A DNA stretch of 50,051 bases from assembly GCF_008711175.1 (NCBI RefSeq), contig NZ_VWNF01000007.1:1-50051 (forward strand), written 5' to 3'. Every line of letters begins with the position of its first letter. Positions within the stretch are counted from its first letter, which is position 1. The notes under the pieces are model-generated. The model searched no databases. It was not told the origin of the DNA and was given only the letters and a program-made list of their open reading frames with translations. The stretch is from Nesterenkonia ebinurensis (GTDB lineage: Bacteria; Actinomycetota; Actinomycetes; Actinomycetales; Micrococcaceae). Below are positions 32,966 through 41,232 of this stretch, piece by piece. The position numbers were made by a program, and so were the translations under genes.

Positions 32966-33820
32966 ATGGATTGGGGACTGCGTCATATCAGGTGCTTGGT
33001 GGCGGTGGCCGATACTGGGACCATCACCGACGCCGCCATCGAGCTGGGCATCTCCCAGCCACAGGCCTCTCGCACGATCAGCGCGCTGGAGCAGTCCTGG
33101 GATGTCCGGTTGGTCTCGCGCGGCACCCGGGAGGTCAGCCTCACCCCGGAGGGCATCCGAGCCGTGGAGCAGGGCCGCCATCTGCTGGACTTCGCTGAGT
33201 CGATGGCTGCAACGGCCCGGGGTGAGCAGCATATTCGTCTGGGGTATGTGGCCACCGCAGCCGGCCGCCATACTCCTGCTCTGACTCGGCGGTGGCGGGA
33301 GACCCAGCCGGAGATTGACTTGGAACTCGTCCATGCCAAGGGCCTGCTGGCCGGCCTCAATCAGGGGCTCTGTGACGCCGCCGTACTGCGCCGGGAACCC
33401 GACCCCGGCAAATACGCCTCGACAGTAGTCGGCACTGAGCGGTTGGTGGCCGGGTTCGCCGACACTGATCTCTGGAGCCGCAGGCGCCGACTGAAGCTGG
33501 CCGACTTCGCCGGCCGTCCCCTGGTGGTCAACACCGGATCGGAGATCGAGCTGGACCTGTGGGCCGAGGAGTTCGGCCCGCTGCGCGCCTACGACGCCGA
33601 CAGCGTGGACTCCTGGCTGGACGCTATCGCTGCTGGCCGCGGGGTGGGGGTGGCCACCGAGGCCACCGCCAACCAGCACCGGCCGATCGGCATCCGCTAC
33701 CTGCCCATCACCGATGCCGCACCCGTGCCAGTCAGGCTGTGCTGGCCCAAAGGCCGCAACGTCCCAGGCCTGGAAGCGGTACGTGAGCTGCTGAAGGACC
33801 TCTACGCTCGGCAGTCCTAG
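32966..33820 (+). CDS. LysR-family transcriptional regulator
   Basis: This 284-residue regulator begins at ATG 32966. The winged HTH is MDWGLRHIRCLVAVADTG, then AIELGISQPQASRTISALEQ and LTPEGIRAVEQGRHLL. A LysR substrate-binding domain follows, with IRLGYVATAAGRHTPALTRR in its first lobe. It is divergent from the EamA exporter gene, so it probably senses the exported compound. It ends 13 bases from the convergent copA. Confidence 0.9.
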   Translation: MDWGLRHIRCLVAVADTGTITDAAIELGISQPQASRTISALEQSWDVRLVSRGTREVSLTPEGIRAVEQGRHLLDFAESMAATARGEQHIRLGYVATAAGRHTPALTRRWRETQPEIDLELVHAKGLLAGLNQGLCDAAVLRREPDPGKYASTVVGTERLVAGFADTDLWSRRRRLKLADFAGRPLVVNTGSEIELDLWAEEFGPLRAYDADSVDSWLDAIAAGRGVGVATEATANQHRPIGIRYLPITDAAPVPVRLCWPKGRNVPGLEAVRELLKDLYARQS

Positions 33821-33833
33821 AAACCGCTGATGC

Positions 33834-36131
33834 TCAGCGGAAGCGGCGCAGGCGCAGGCTGTTGGCCACCACGGACAGCGAAGAGAGCACCATGGCGGCA
33901 CCGGCCAGCATCGGATTGAGCAGCCCCGCGGCGGCCAGCGGGATAGCCGCTGTGTTGTAGAGGAATGCCCAGAAGAGGTTCTCCCGAATGGTTCTCAGGG
34001 TCCGGCGGGAGAGCCGCACGGCATCGGCCACCGAGCGCAGGTCCCCCCGGATCACGGTGATGTCCGCAGCATCGATGGCCACGTCGGTACCGGTTCCCAT
34101 GGCGATGCCCAACTCCGCCCGGGCCAGGGCGGCGGCGTCGTTGACTCCGTCCCCGACCATGGCCACGGTCTTGCCCTGGGCCTGCAGCTGCTGGACGGCA
34201 GCGACCTTCTCCTCCGGCAGGGCCTCGGCGATTACCTGCTGGATGCCGACCTCATCGGCGACCCGCTGGGCCGCACCCTGATTGTCTCCAGTCAGCAGCA
34301 CCGGCTCCATGCCCAGCTGCTTCAGCTGGGCCACGGCTTCCGCAGAGGTCTCCTTCACAGTATCCGAGACCGTGATGATACCGGCGAACTCACCGTCCAC
34401 AGCGACCAGAACTGCTGTGGACCCGCGGGCTTCTGCCCGGGCGATCAGATCATCCACCTGTTCGGGGAGAACGACTCCGTGGGCTCCCATCAGATGCCGG
34501 CGCCCGATGAGCACCTGGTGGCCCTCCACCGTGCCGGAGACCCCCCGCCCCTCATGGTTGCGGAAACCTTCCGGCTGCGGCAGGGTGCCGCGGCGAGAGC
34601 CGAGAGACTCCCGGGCCGCATTGGTGATGGCCCGGGCCACTGGATGCTCGGAGGCGGACTCCAGCCCGCCAGCCAAGCGAAGCAGTTCGGGTTCCTCGTA
34701 CCCCCCACCCCACTGGCGGGCTGAGAGCAATGAGGTGACCTGCATGACACCGGTGGTGACGGTGCCGGTCTTGTCCAGCACTACGGCGTCGATCCCCCGG
34801 GAGGACTCCAGTACCTCCGGGCCCTTAATGAGGATGCCCTGTTGGGCCCCTCGGCCGGTACCGACTAACAGCGCGGTGGGTGTGGCAAGCCCCAGGGCAC
34901 AGGGGCAGGCGATGATCAGCACGGCCACAGCTGCGGTGAACGCGGCCTCCGCCGGAGCACCCAGCAGCAGCCACAGCCCCAAAGTGATGACGGTGATGAT
35001 CAGCACGATAGGCACAAAGATCCCGGAGATCCTGTCAGCCAGCCGCTGGACCTCGGCCTTGCCGGACTGGGCCTGCTCCACCAATGTGGCCATCTGGGCC
35101 AGCTGGGTGTCAGCACCGATACGGGAGGCACGCACCACCAGCCTGCCGGAGGTGTTGATGGTGGCTCCGATCACGGCGTCGCCCTCGGCAACCTCCACCG
35201 GGACGGACTCCCCGGTGAGCATCGACATGTCCACTGCGGAGGCTCCGGAGATCACGGTGCCGTCGGTGGCGATCTTCTCCCCGGGTCGCACCACGAACTC
35301 GTCATCTACCGAGAGCTCCTTGATGGGCAGCCGGAGCTCGCGGCCGGACTTGAGCACCGTGACATCCTTGGCGCCCAGGTTGAGCAACGAGCGCAGCGCA
35401 GCCCCGGCAGAGGCTTTGGAGCGCTTCTCGAAGTAGCGACCCAGCAGCAGGAAGGTGGTCACCGCGGTCGCCACCTCGAAGTACACATTGGCCGACCCCA
35501 TGGAGTGCCCGGAGAGCCAGTACGGCTGGTCGAAGAGACTGAACTCATGCCGCATGGCAGGATCACCCGCATGGCCGAAGACCAGGGCGTAGAGCGACCA
35601 GCCCAATGCTGCCAAGGTACCCAGAGAGATCAGAGTGTCCATGGTGGCGGTGCCGTGCCGGGCGTTCAGCACCGCTGCCCGGTGGAAGGGCCAGCCGGCC
35701 CAGAGCACCACGGGGACGCTGAGCGCAAGCGAGACCCAGGTCCAGTAGTCGAACTGGGTGACCGGGACCATAGCCCACAGCACCACCGGGACGGTCAGCA
35801 CACCAGCAATGATCAGCCGGATGCGCAGGCTCCTGAGGTCTTTGGCGCCTGGTGAGGTGGCGGCGTCGTCATCCTCAGGGTCAGGAGGGAGCTGCGCGGT
35901 GTAGCCGGTCTTCTCCACCGTGCTGATCAGCTGATCGACGAACTTGCCGGGATTGGCAATGTCAGTCGCCGAGACCCAGGCTTTCTCGGTGGCGTAGTTG
36001 ACGCTGGCGGTGACGCCGTCGAGCTTGTTGAGCTTCTTCTCCACCCGGTTGGCACAGGCCGCACAGGTCATCCCGCCGATGGCCAGTTCGACGCGCTCGG
36101 CCTCGGCCGCCGATGAGCGGGTCTGGGTCAT
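33834..36131 (-). CDS. copA: Copper-exporting P-type ATPase
   Basis: The protein has 765 residues. The N-terminal heavy-metal domain has [20 protein letters not shown]. Eight membrane helices follow, with the metal-binding [14 protein letters not shown] (about residue 407). The phosphorylation site DKTGTVTTG lies at about residue 452, and the HP motif SEHPVARAI and the hinge [11 protein letters not shown] are both present. CPC and the adjacent regulator and chaperone indicate Cu(I) export at the cell membrane. Its ATG overlaps the copZ stop (ATGA). Confidence 0.95.
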   Translation of the reverse strand: MTQTRSSAAEAERVELAIGGMTCAACANRVEKKLNKLDGVTASVNYATEKAWVSATDIANPGKFVDQLISTVEKTGYTAQLPPDPEDDDAATSPGAKDLRSLRIRLIIAGVLTVPVVLWAMVPVTQFDYWTWVSLALSVPVVLWAGWPFHRAAVLNARHGTATMDTLISLGTLAALGWSLYALVFGHAGDPAMRHEFSLFDQPYWLSGHSMGSANVYFEVATAVTTFLLLGRYFEKRSKASAGAALRSLLNLGAKDVTVLKSGRELRLPIKELSVDDEFVVRPGEKIATDGTVISGASAVDMSMLTGESVPVEVAEGDAVIGATINTSGRLVVRASRIGADTQLAQMATLVEQAQSGKAEVQRLADRISGIFVPIVLIITVITLGLWLLLGAPAEAAFTAAVAVLIIACPCALGLATPTALLVGTGRGAQQGILIKGPEVLESSRGIDAVVLDKTGTVTTGVMQVTSLLSARQWGGGYEEPELLRLAGGLESASEHPVARAITNAARESLGSRRGTLPQPEGFRNHEGRGVSGTVEGHQVLIGRRHLMGAHGVVLPEQVDDLIARAEARGSTAVLVAVDGEFAGIITVSDTVKETSAEAVAQLKQLGMEPVLLTGDNQGAAQRVADEVGIQQVIAEALPEEKVAAVQQLQAQGKTVAMVGDGVNDAAALARAELGIAMGTGTDVAIDAADITVIRGDLRSVADAVRLSRRTLRTIRENLFWAFLYNTAAIPLAAAGLLNPMLAGAAMVLSSLSVVANSLRLRRFR

Positions 36132-36349
36132 GATGCAGGCTCTGCCTGGTAGCCAGCATCGTCCACGGCCTCGATGATGGCCGCCTCAGGCACCTCGGCG
36201 CCCTCGGCGAGAGTCACGGTGAGCTCACCGGCGGCTGCCGAGACGCTGATTTCCTGGATTCCGTTCAGCTCGGCCAGCTCGCTGCGCACGGCAGACTCGC
36301 AGTGGCTGCAGGACATTCCGGTGACGGTGAAGTTCTTAGTAGTAGTCAT
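36128..36349 (-). CDS. copZ: Copper chaperone, heavy-metal-associated domain protein
   Basis: This 73-residue single HMA domain has the Cu-binding [11 protein letters not shown] loop (residues 11-21), which delivers Cu(I) to CopA. The closing [11 protein letters not shown] is typical of CopZ. It is the first gene of the copZ-copA operon; its start lies nine bases from the CsoR-type operator. Confidence 0.93.
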   Translation of the reverse strand: MTTTKNFTVTGMSCSHCESAVRSELAELNGIQEISVSAAAGELTVTLAEGAEVPEAAIIEAVDDAGYQAEPAS

Positions 36350-36358
36350 AGTGCCATG

Positions 36359-36375
36359 ATACCCCCATAGGGTAT
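36359..36375. promoter_or_regulatory. CsoR-type operator between csoR and copZA
   Basis: ATACCC-CCATA-GGGTAT is a perfect dyad with 6-base arms in the 36-base region between the divergent copZ and csoR genes. It matches the GC-rich-centre, AT-ended dyads bound by CsoR. Cu(I) binding should release the repressor and open both promoters. Confidence 0.75.
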
Positions 36376-36385
36376 ATTTTCGTCT

Positions 36386-36679
36386 ATGGAATCTTTCTCA
36401 CACGGATATATGAGCGATAAGAGCAAATATCTCGCCCGACTGCGTCGGGTCGAGGGGCAGGCCCGAGGGATCCATCGGATGGTGGAGGAGGACACCTACT
36501 GCATCGACATCCTGACTCAGATCAGCGCGATGACCTCAGCACTGGAGAATGTGGCCTTAGCACTGCTCAACGATCACCTCAAGCACTGCGTGGTTGACGC
36601 TGCCGCTTCCGGAGGCGGGGATGCCGAGGAGAAGCTCCAGGAGGCAAGTGCCGCGATCCAGCGCCTAGTGAAGTCCTGA
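36386..36679 (+). CDS. csoR: Copper-sensing transcriptional repressor CsoR
   Basis: This 97-residue four-helix repressor is of the DUF156 type. The Cu(I) ligands are visible as Cys in EEDTYCIDIL and His/Cys in DHLKHCVVDA, and RRVEGQARGIHRMVEED is the first helix. It binds the dyad at 36359-36375 in the absence of copper. A start at ATG 36410 is possible. Its stop overlaps by one base with an ATG of a short decayed frame. Confidence 0.94.
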   Translation: MESFSHGYMSDKSKYLARLRRVEGQARGIHRMVEEDTYCIDILTQISAMTSALENVALALLNDHLKHCVVDAAASGGGDAEEKLQEASAAIQRLVKS

Positions 36680-36962
36680 TGCAGCAGGAACCAGCCCAGG
36701 TGACGCGTACCGCCAAGCTGGGCAAGCCCGCGGCAGCTCTGAGAGAGGCTGCCCGGGAATACCTGGGCACCCCCAAGTACATCCCTTCCTAGGAGGAGCT
36801 GGAGAAAATCGACGAAGCCCTCGCGGCTCTGCGTGAGAATCCCTCTGGCGGAACCGATTGGGACGACCTCCGCAACGACTTCCTCACCACACGACACAGC
36901 TCCCCAAGGGTGGTGGGCATCATGGATTCTGCTCCTGTTCTGCAGTCAAGCCGGAGGTGCTG
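36679..36962 (+). pseudogene. Short frame coupled to csoR, interrupted by a stop
   Basis: The ATG at 36679 overlaps the csoR TGA and gives 37 residues (MQQEPAQVTRTAKLGKPAAA, then LREAAREYLGTPKYIPS) before TAG at 36790-36792. The same frame then continues for 56 codons with well-behaved protein sequence (EELEKIDEALAALRENPSGG, then TDWDDLRNDFLTTR) to a TGA at about 36960. This looks like one gene with an internal stop. The family is not recognised; the acidic EELEKIDEAL...DDLRND stretch could be an antitoxin tail. Confidence 0.35.
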
Positions 36963-37200
36963 ATCCTTGACGAGTCGGTCAGCCAGCTGGATGTCACCAA
37001 TGGGGCGGAACTGACCAGCGCCTTCGACATCGGGGATCAGACCACCGTGATCATCGCCCGTCGGCTCTCCACCCTGTTACACACCCCTCGGATCCTGGTG
37101 ATGGAACACGGGCACTTGGTGGGCGACGGCTCCCATGCCCAGCTGCTACAGGACTGCGCTGCCTATCGGAGCCTGCTCCCCGGGATCGGCGGCTGGCGCG
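36942..37200 (+). pseudogene. ABC transporter ATPase C-terminal fragment
   Basis: The frame from 36942 reads KPEVLILDESVSQLDV, then TVIIARRLSTLLHTPRILVM and HGHLVGDGSHAQLLQDCAAY. This is Walker B, D-loop and switch region of an MsbA-type exporter ATPase. The switch histidine (normally IAHRLS) is an arginine here and everything before Walker B is missing. It is a dead fragment whose end overlaps the VapC gene on the other strand. 36680-37212 has no other intact gene. Confidence 0.6.
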
Positions 37201-37212
37201 CTTTCCGCTCCA

Positions 37213-37617
37213 TTACAGTTCGACCACCTCAAGCAGCCCCTCTAACTCTCTGAAATCCTGTACGTTTCGAGTGGCCAGAGGAATGTGCTGAGCTAAAGCT
37301 GTTGCGGCGATCATTCGGTCGAACCGGCGTGCCCGAACCTCTCCCCTACGGCGGACAACCCTCTCCAACACTGCATCATAAGCATCCAGGCAGTCCCGGT
37401 CGAAAGCTAAGCCGTCTCCAAATACCCGTTGCAGCTCAACAAGACGGCGACTGCGAGCTCGGTAGGTGGGCACGTCCTTCGCCCGGTGCAGCCCCATCAC
37501 CATTTCACTCCAGCTCAGCGCGCTGACCTGTGGTGCTTGAAGACCGGACAGGTCTGAGGGCTCTTCACCCTGCGCTTTGAGCGCGACCAGAATATTGGTG
37601 TCCAGCAGAGCTTTCAC
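37213..37617 (-). CDS. PIN-domain toxin, VapC-like (module 2)
   Basis: This 134-residue PIN protein starts at GTG 37615-37617, which overlaps the antitoxin stop (GTGA). The active-site acids are D in KALLDTNILVAL, E in VSALSWSEMVMGL, D in RRFDRMIAATALAQ, and D in ATRNVQDFRELEG. It differs from the first VapC in sequence and is not a recent copy. It is a ribonuclease held by the antitoxin encoded just before. Confidence 0.88.
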   Translation of the reverse strand: MKALLDTNILVALKAQGEEPSDLSGLQAPQVSALSWSEMVMGLHRAKDVPTYRARSRRLVELQRVFGDGLAFDRDCLDAYDAVLERVVRRRGEVRARRFDRMIAATALAQHIPLATRNVQDFRELEGLLEVVEL

Positions 37618-37880
37618 GCCTGCTCCCAAGGATCTTCTCCAAGATCTTCAGCTCGGTCACGGGCAAGTTCAGCTGCCCAATCATCCCCCGGTTCCAGGGG
37701 TGTGCTCCGCAGAACTTCCATCACCTCAGAGCCGGTAGGCCCTTCTTTCCGCTCACCAGGAGGGACAATTCTCCCCACTTCTTTGTGGTAGCGGGTGACG
37801 ATCAACGTCTCGCCCCGCTCCACGTCCTCAAAGGCACGCACCGGATTCTGCCGCAGACGGCCAATACTGATGGTCTTCAT
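37614..37880 (-). CDS. Phd/YefM-type antitoxin (module 2)
   Basis: This 88-residue antitoxin has the Phd start MKTISIGRLRQNPVRAFEDV, then ERGETLIVTRYHKEVGRIVP. The C-terminus, after GPTGSEVMEVL, is acidic (AELARDRAEDLGEDPWEQA) and binds the toxin. Its ATG (37878-37880) is the first base of a perfect operator, so the antitoxin-toxin complex should block RNA polymerase at the start codon. Confidence 0.88.
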   Translation of the reverse strand: MKTISIGRLRQNPVRAFEDVERGETLIVTRYHKEVGRIVPPGERKEGPTGSEVMEVLRSTPLEPGDDWAAELARDRAEDLGEDPWEQA

Positions 37881-37905
37881 ATCTAAAAGTGTACTGTTTT
37901 AGATA
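37880..37905 (-). promoter_or_regulatory. Perfect operator overlapping the antitoxin start codon
   Basis: TATCTAAAA (37880-37888) and TTTTAGATA (37897-37905) are perfect 9-base arms with an 8-base spacer. The first arm begins on the last base of the antitoxin ATG. It is far more AT-rich than its surroundings and fits Phd-type autoregulation. Confidence 0.7.
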
Positions 37906-37928
37906 AATGTTAGAAATAGCTGGGCATA

Positions 37929-38006
37929 AGGAAGCGGCCCGGCGGTACGCCCTGCATTGCGCATCAAGCGCCGGACCGCTCCTTCCCTGACCCGCATGCG
38001 TCAGGG
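37929..38006 (-). terminator. Double hairpin after the AztD gene
   Basis: Two stem-loops lie between the AztD stop and the antitoxin promoter. The first pairs about 15 positions (37929-37944 with 37969-37984, two mismatches). The second is CCCTGAC (37985-37991) with GTCAGGG (38000-38006). Their position suits a terminator for the aztD transcript. Confidence 0.45.
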
Positions 38007-38054
38007 GCCCCATCGCACCTGTGATGAGAGGTCTTTATCGAGGATCAGTGATCA

Positions 38055-39410
38055 TCAGTGGTCGTGATCCTCGTCGTAGTCGGGCGAGACACCCTCCACC
38101 GGGCGACCGTCGAGGACGATGATCTCGTTGGGCACGAAGTCCACCTCACCGGTGATGATGATCTCACCCTCAGCCAGGTCCACCAGGTGGATCTGCTGAT
38201 TGTCAGGGTTGGTGACATAGGCCAGGTCGCCGGTGGACCGGATAGCCGGGCGCGGCTGCTGCCACTCATCGGGCTCGGTCCACTCGTCCAGGATCTGGAT
38301 ATGGTCGATGTGCTCACCAGTGCCGGGGTCGATGATGTGCAGTTGGCCGTCCTCGGTCAGCACCAGGGCCTCACCCTGGGGGCCGCGCTGCAGGTTGCGC
38401 CAGTTGTAGGGAGAGCCCACATCGCTGGTGGTGATCTCACCGGTCTCCACATTGACCAGCGCCACCGAGGTCATCGGCTCCTCGGGATCAGTGCGGTAGT
38501 CGCCCAGGAAGATCGGGGAGCCCTCGGCCGGGAAGAGATTGCCGATGCGGGAGAAATCCTCACCGGTGCTCAGCTTCTCGAACTCAGAGTCGTTCCAGAC
38601 CAGCACGCCGTCCTCACAGCCGACGGCGATGATGCCATCGGGACCGGAGGCCCCACCGTGGACGCCGGGACACTCCTGGCTGCGCGCGACCTCCTCCCCG
38701 TCTGCATCGAGGAAGCGGGCACCGGAGCGGTCCTCCAGGGTCTCGAACCGGGAGCCGTCCTCCAGTACCACAGCGACACCATGGTGGGCACCCTCGGTCT
38801 CGTAGTCCCCGATGGTCTCGATCGCATCGGCCTCCACGTCCAGCTCCGCGAGGTCAATAGAGTGGTACTGACCGGTGCCGTCGAAGAACAGAGCCCCAAT
38901 GCCGTTGTGGGCTACCACATGGGCGGGCGTGTCCCCGTCCAGGGTCACATCGGAGAGGTACGGATCAGTGGTGTAGTAGTGATTGTGGCCGCCATGCGGC
39001 TCGCCCCACGCGCCGGGGTCGATCAGCCGGAAGCTGTCACCCTCGGTCAGGAATGCGTGGCGGCCGTCGCCGGCCTTGTTGACCCGCACGAAGCCCTGGG
39101 TTTCAAAGTCGCCGAGAACCTCGATGCTCACACCGTCGAGCACCGCCACACCGCCGTCATAGGTGACCACCAGGCGGGGCTCCGGGCCGCCCACCTCATG
39201 GGTGGGGCGGTCCGAGGGCTCCACCGTCTCGGCTTCGTCACCCTCATCGTAGTCATGGTCATCCTCAGCATCGTTGTCCCCGTCGGCATCAACGGTGGGC
39301 ACCTGGTCACCTTCAGCCTCATCAACCTCGCCGCTGTCATCCCCGCAAGCGGTCAGGGCCAGGGCTGAGATCAGTGCTGCGGAGCCGAGAACGCTCATAT
39401 TCTTGTTCAT
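38055..39410 (-). CDS. aztD: AztD-type zinc metallochaperone lipoprotein
   Basis: This is a 451-residue protein from ATG 39408-39410. The signal peptide ends in LTAC (about residues 19-22), then an acidic D/E-rich linker containing HDYDEGDE. The repeat-rich domain is a beta-propeller: LVVTYDGGVAVLDG, the histidine cluster EPHGGHNHYYTTDPYLSDVT, AHHGVAVVLEDG, and ECPGVHGGASGPDGIIAVGC. The C-terminus carries DYDEDHDH, a likely zinc-binding tail. It matches AztD, which hands zinc to an AztC-type binding protein. No aztABC genes are in the window. The gene would be transcribed without a leader. Confidence 0.82.
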   Translation of the reverse strand: MNKNMSVLGSAALISALALTACGDDSGEVDEAEGDQVPTVDADGDNDAEDDHDYDEGDEAETVEPSDRPTHEVGGPEPRLVVTYDGGVAVLDGVSIEVLGDFETQGFVRVNKAGDGRHAFLTEGDSFRLIDPGAWGEPHGGHNHYYTTDPYLSDVTLDGDTPAHVVAHNGIGALFFDGTGQYHSIDLAELDVEADAIETIGDYETEGAHHGVAVVLEDGSRFETLEDRSGARFLDADGEEVARSQECPGVHGGASGPDGIIAVGCEDGVLVWNDSEFEKLSTGEDFSRIGNLFPAEGSPIFLGDYRTDPEEPMTSVALVNVETGEITTSDVGSPYNWRNLQRGPQGEALVLTEDGQLHIIDPGTGEHIDHIQILDEWTEPDEWQQPRPAIRSTGDLAYVTNPDNQQIHLVDLAEGEIIITGEVDFVPNEIIVLDGRPVEGVSPDYDEDHDH

Positions 39411-39417
39411 GCATGTC

Positions 39418-39446
39418 ATTATCAACTAAGCTTAGTCAGTTATGCA
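39418..39446 (-). promoter_or_regulatory. AztD promoter with 12-bp palindrome in the spacer
   Basis: On the minus strand a GATAAT -10 box (39418-39423) lies seven bases before the ATG at 39410, so the mRNA would be leaderless. The perfect palindrome ACTAAGCTTAGT (39425-39436) sits between the -35 and -10 regions and is a candidate operator. TGATAATG resembles a Zur half site, but the second half is absent. Confidence 0.5.
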
Positions 39447-39595
39447 AATGGTTCGCAATACGGCATGGGCAACCGGCGCCGTCAAGGCACCTCTGGGCCC
39501 GGAAACACCGGTGGACCCCGCGAATATTCACGAGGCCCACCAGCCGATATTCAGTTGTTGTTTCCGTTCCCCCGGTCTATGCCCCGAGGCCAGTG

Positions 39596-40552
39596 TCAGT
39601 TCACGGCCTCGTCAAGTTCGTCAATCTGGGCCTGGATCACATCCTGGATCTCCTCGGAGTCGATATCCCCCTCGCCCACGAAGAACACGTGGTTATGGCC
39701 GAAGCTGGCACCGCCAATATGCACCTGCTCCGAGCTGAACCCGTCACTGAACTCCACGCTGAAGCCGTCGAAGCCCTCATAGGGCTCGATGTCCACACTC
39801 ACCGGGCCCTGCGTGATGGAGGTGCCGCACTCCTGGACAATGTCGCTGTAGTAGCCGGTGTAGAGGTCATGCTCCTCCGGAGTGCTGGCCAGTGCCACCA
39901 TGGCGAAGGAGCCGTCCACTGAGATCGGCAGGATGACCAGGTACTCGGTGTCCTCCTGGATGTCGTCAAAGTCCTGTACGGCTTGGTCACATTCAGCAGA
40001 GACATCGAAACCGGTCAGGCTGAAGTCCTTGTTCAGGTAGCCATCACTCTCCGGGCCGCCGACCACAACGCCTTCCTCTGTGATCTCAATGTCATGCACA
40101 TCAGGGGCCTGCTCATAAGCCTCTTCGACGTGCTGGCGGTCAACCTCCCAACCCTCGGGCAGATCATCCGGCTGCACCAGCAGCTCGACGAGCTCATCAC
40201 CAGTCAGCGGTTCATCAAGCTCCCAGCTGTACTCATCATCCCCATCCTCGCCGAAGCCGAACCCGACGTCGTCATCCTTATCTTCCTCATCATCCTGCCG
40301 ATCATCACCGTTTCCAGGCACCGGACCGAAGATGTCCTCAAAATCGCCGCCATTCACGAGCTCCTCCAGGACCTGGAGGATCAGCTGGTCGAACAGCTCC
40401 TGATCGAAATCCTCGAGCGGATTCGCCTGCGCGGGCACTGCAGCAGCGCCGAGGGTCAGTCCGAGTGCGGTCCCCCCGGCCAGGCAGGCGGAGGCCATCT
40501 TGCGGCGGAGGCTGCGGGTGGCAGTCCGAGTCTGAGCTGCGTTCTGTTCCAT
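39596..40552 (-). CDS. Secreted acidic protein of unknown function
   Basis: The protein has 318 residues and an ATG at 40550-40552 with GGAAGG eight bases upstream. An arginine-rich start and a hydrophobic stretch ending AVPAQANP give a standard Sec or Tat signal peptide with an AQA cleavage site. A run of D and E residues follows (NGDDRQDDEEDKDDD), then a folded domain with two cysteines (SAECDQAV, IVQECGTS). The domain between residues 120 and 318 resembles the sensor-like or PknH-like extracellular domains of actinobacteria, but I do not recognise it with confidence. Confidence 0.55.
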   Translation of the reverse strand: MEQNAAQTRTATRSLRRKMASACLAGGTALGLTLGAAAVPAQANPLEDFDQELFDQLILQVLEELVNGGDFEDIFGPVPGNGDDRQDDEEDKDDDVGFGFGEDGDDEYSWELDEPLTGDELVELLVQPDDLPEGWEVDRQHVEEAYEQAPDVHDIEITEEGVVVGGPESDGYLNKDFSLTGFDVSAECDQAVQDFDDIQEDTEYLVILPISVDGSFAMVALASTPEEHDLYTGYYSDIVQECGTSITQGPVSVDIEPYEGFDGFSVEFSDGFSSEQVHIGGASFGHNHVFFVGEGDIDSEEIQDVIQAQIDELDEAVN

Positions 40553-40572
40553 GATCAACACCTTCCAGAGTG

Positions 40573-40628
40573 TTTGCTCCAGCAAATAAGTACATTGCTA
40601 CTGTAAACCCTGTAATTTGCGATTGCAA
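40573..40628 (-). promoter_or_regulatory. Promoter of the secreted protein gene
   Basis: On the minus strand TTGCAA (40623-40628) and TACAGT (40600-40605) are separated by exactly 17 bases. Just downstream of the likely start point is the dyad TTTGCT-CC-AGCAAA (40573-40586). The remaining stretch to 40789 shows no gene. Confidence 0.55.
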
Positions 40629-40789
40629 CTCTTCGGTGTCAGCAGCGATTCCATCTGGCTGAAAAACCGTCCCAGAACCGTGGAGACGCCGATGTTTCCG
40701 CACTGTGAGAACTCGGTCACCTTCGGTTTACACCGGCGTCAAGGGCGGGTAACCGCTCACCCCTACGCTGATCATGCGAGGAGGCGATT

Positions 40790-41113
40790 ATGGGGGAATT
40801 GGCCCAGGATGTGGTGGAGGAGCACCACTATCTGCGCGTACGCACTGCCCGTGGGGCGGTGGAGATCATCGGTAACGTGATCCACCTCCCTGGCGAGGAT
40901 CCGGTGCGATTAGCTCCTGGCCCGATGTCTGTGATGCGTGTACTGGTCAAGGCACAAGGAGCGGTGATCTCCCGAGAGCACCTGCTCAGGGTGCTGCCGC
41001 ACTGCGGCTCAGTGCACGGTTTAGAGATGTGGGTCTCCCGGCTCCGGCAGGCCCTTCCGGACCCGCACACAGTTCAGACCGTGGTCAAACGCGGCTACCG
41101 GCTCGCACTCTAA
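40790..41113 (+). CDS. Orphan winged-helix DNA-binding protein
   Basis: This 107-residue protein has an ideal AGGAGG seven bases before ATG 40790. VRLAPGPMSVMRVLVKAQGA, then VISREHLLRVLPHCGSVHGL and EMWVSRLRQALPDPHTVQTV, and a final VKRGYRLAL form an OmpR-type (Trans_reg_C) winged helix. The same C-terminal wording is found in actinobacterial uroporphyrinogen-III synthases that carry a fused winged helix. Here neither a synthase nor a receiver domain precedes it. It could be a free-standing regulator derived from that fusion. Confidence 0.72.
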   Translation: MGELAQDVVEEHHYLRVRTARGAVEIIGNVIHLPGEDPVRLAPGPMSVMRVLVKAQGAVISREHLLRVLPHCGSVHGLEMWVSRLRQALPDPHTVQTVVKRGYRLAL

Positions 41114-41114
41114 C

Positions 41115-41201
41115 GTCCCAGCGGCGGGCACGCTGCGACCTGGCCCGCCACTTATTAGAACACATGTGCCGACTACGACCTTCACGCCGTAAAAAGTCGG
41201 C
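41115..41201. repeat. Dispersed intergenic repeat, copy 1, with terminator-like hairpin
   Basis: The unit begins GTCCCAGCGGCGGGCAC (41115-41131) and ends with GCCGACT (41168-41174) and AGTCGGC (41195-41201), a 7-bp stem around a loop with CTTCACGCC. The same order of elements occurs at 45666-45738. Here it sits between convergent genes, so the hairpin may end both transcripts. Confidence 0.5.
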
Positions 41202-41232
41202 TCCCTGACTACGCTCCACGACTCACAGATGC

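Noticed and set aside
37929-38006. Small RNA or CRISPR-like repeat
   Set aside because: There are two different hairpins, not repeated units with spacers; a terminator after aztD is the simpler reading.
39412-39423. A Zur box upstream of aztD
   Set aside because: Only one half (TGATAATG) matches; it is also explained as a GATAAT -10 box.
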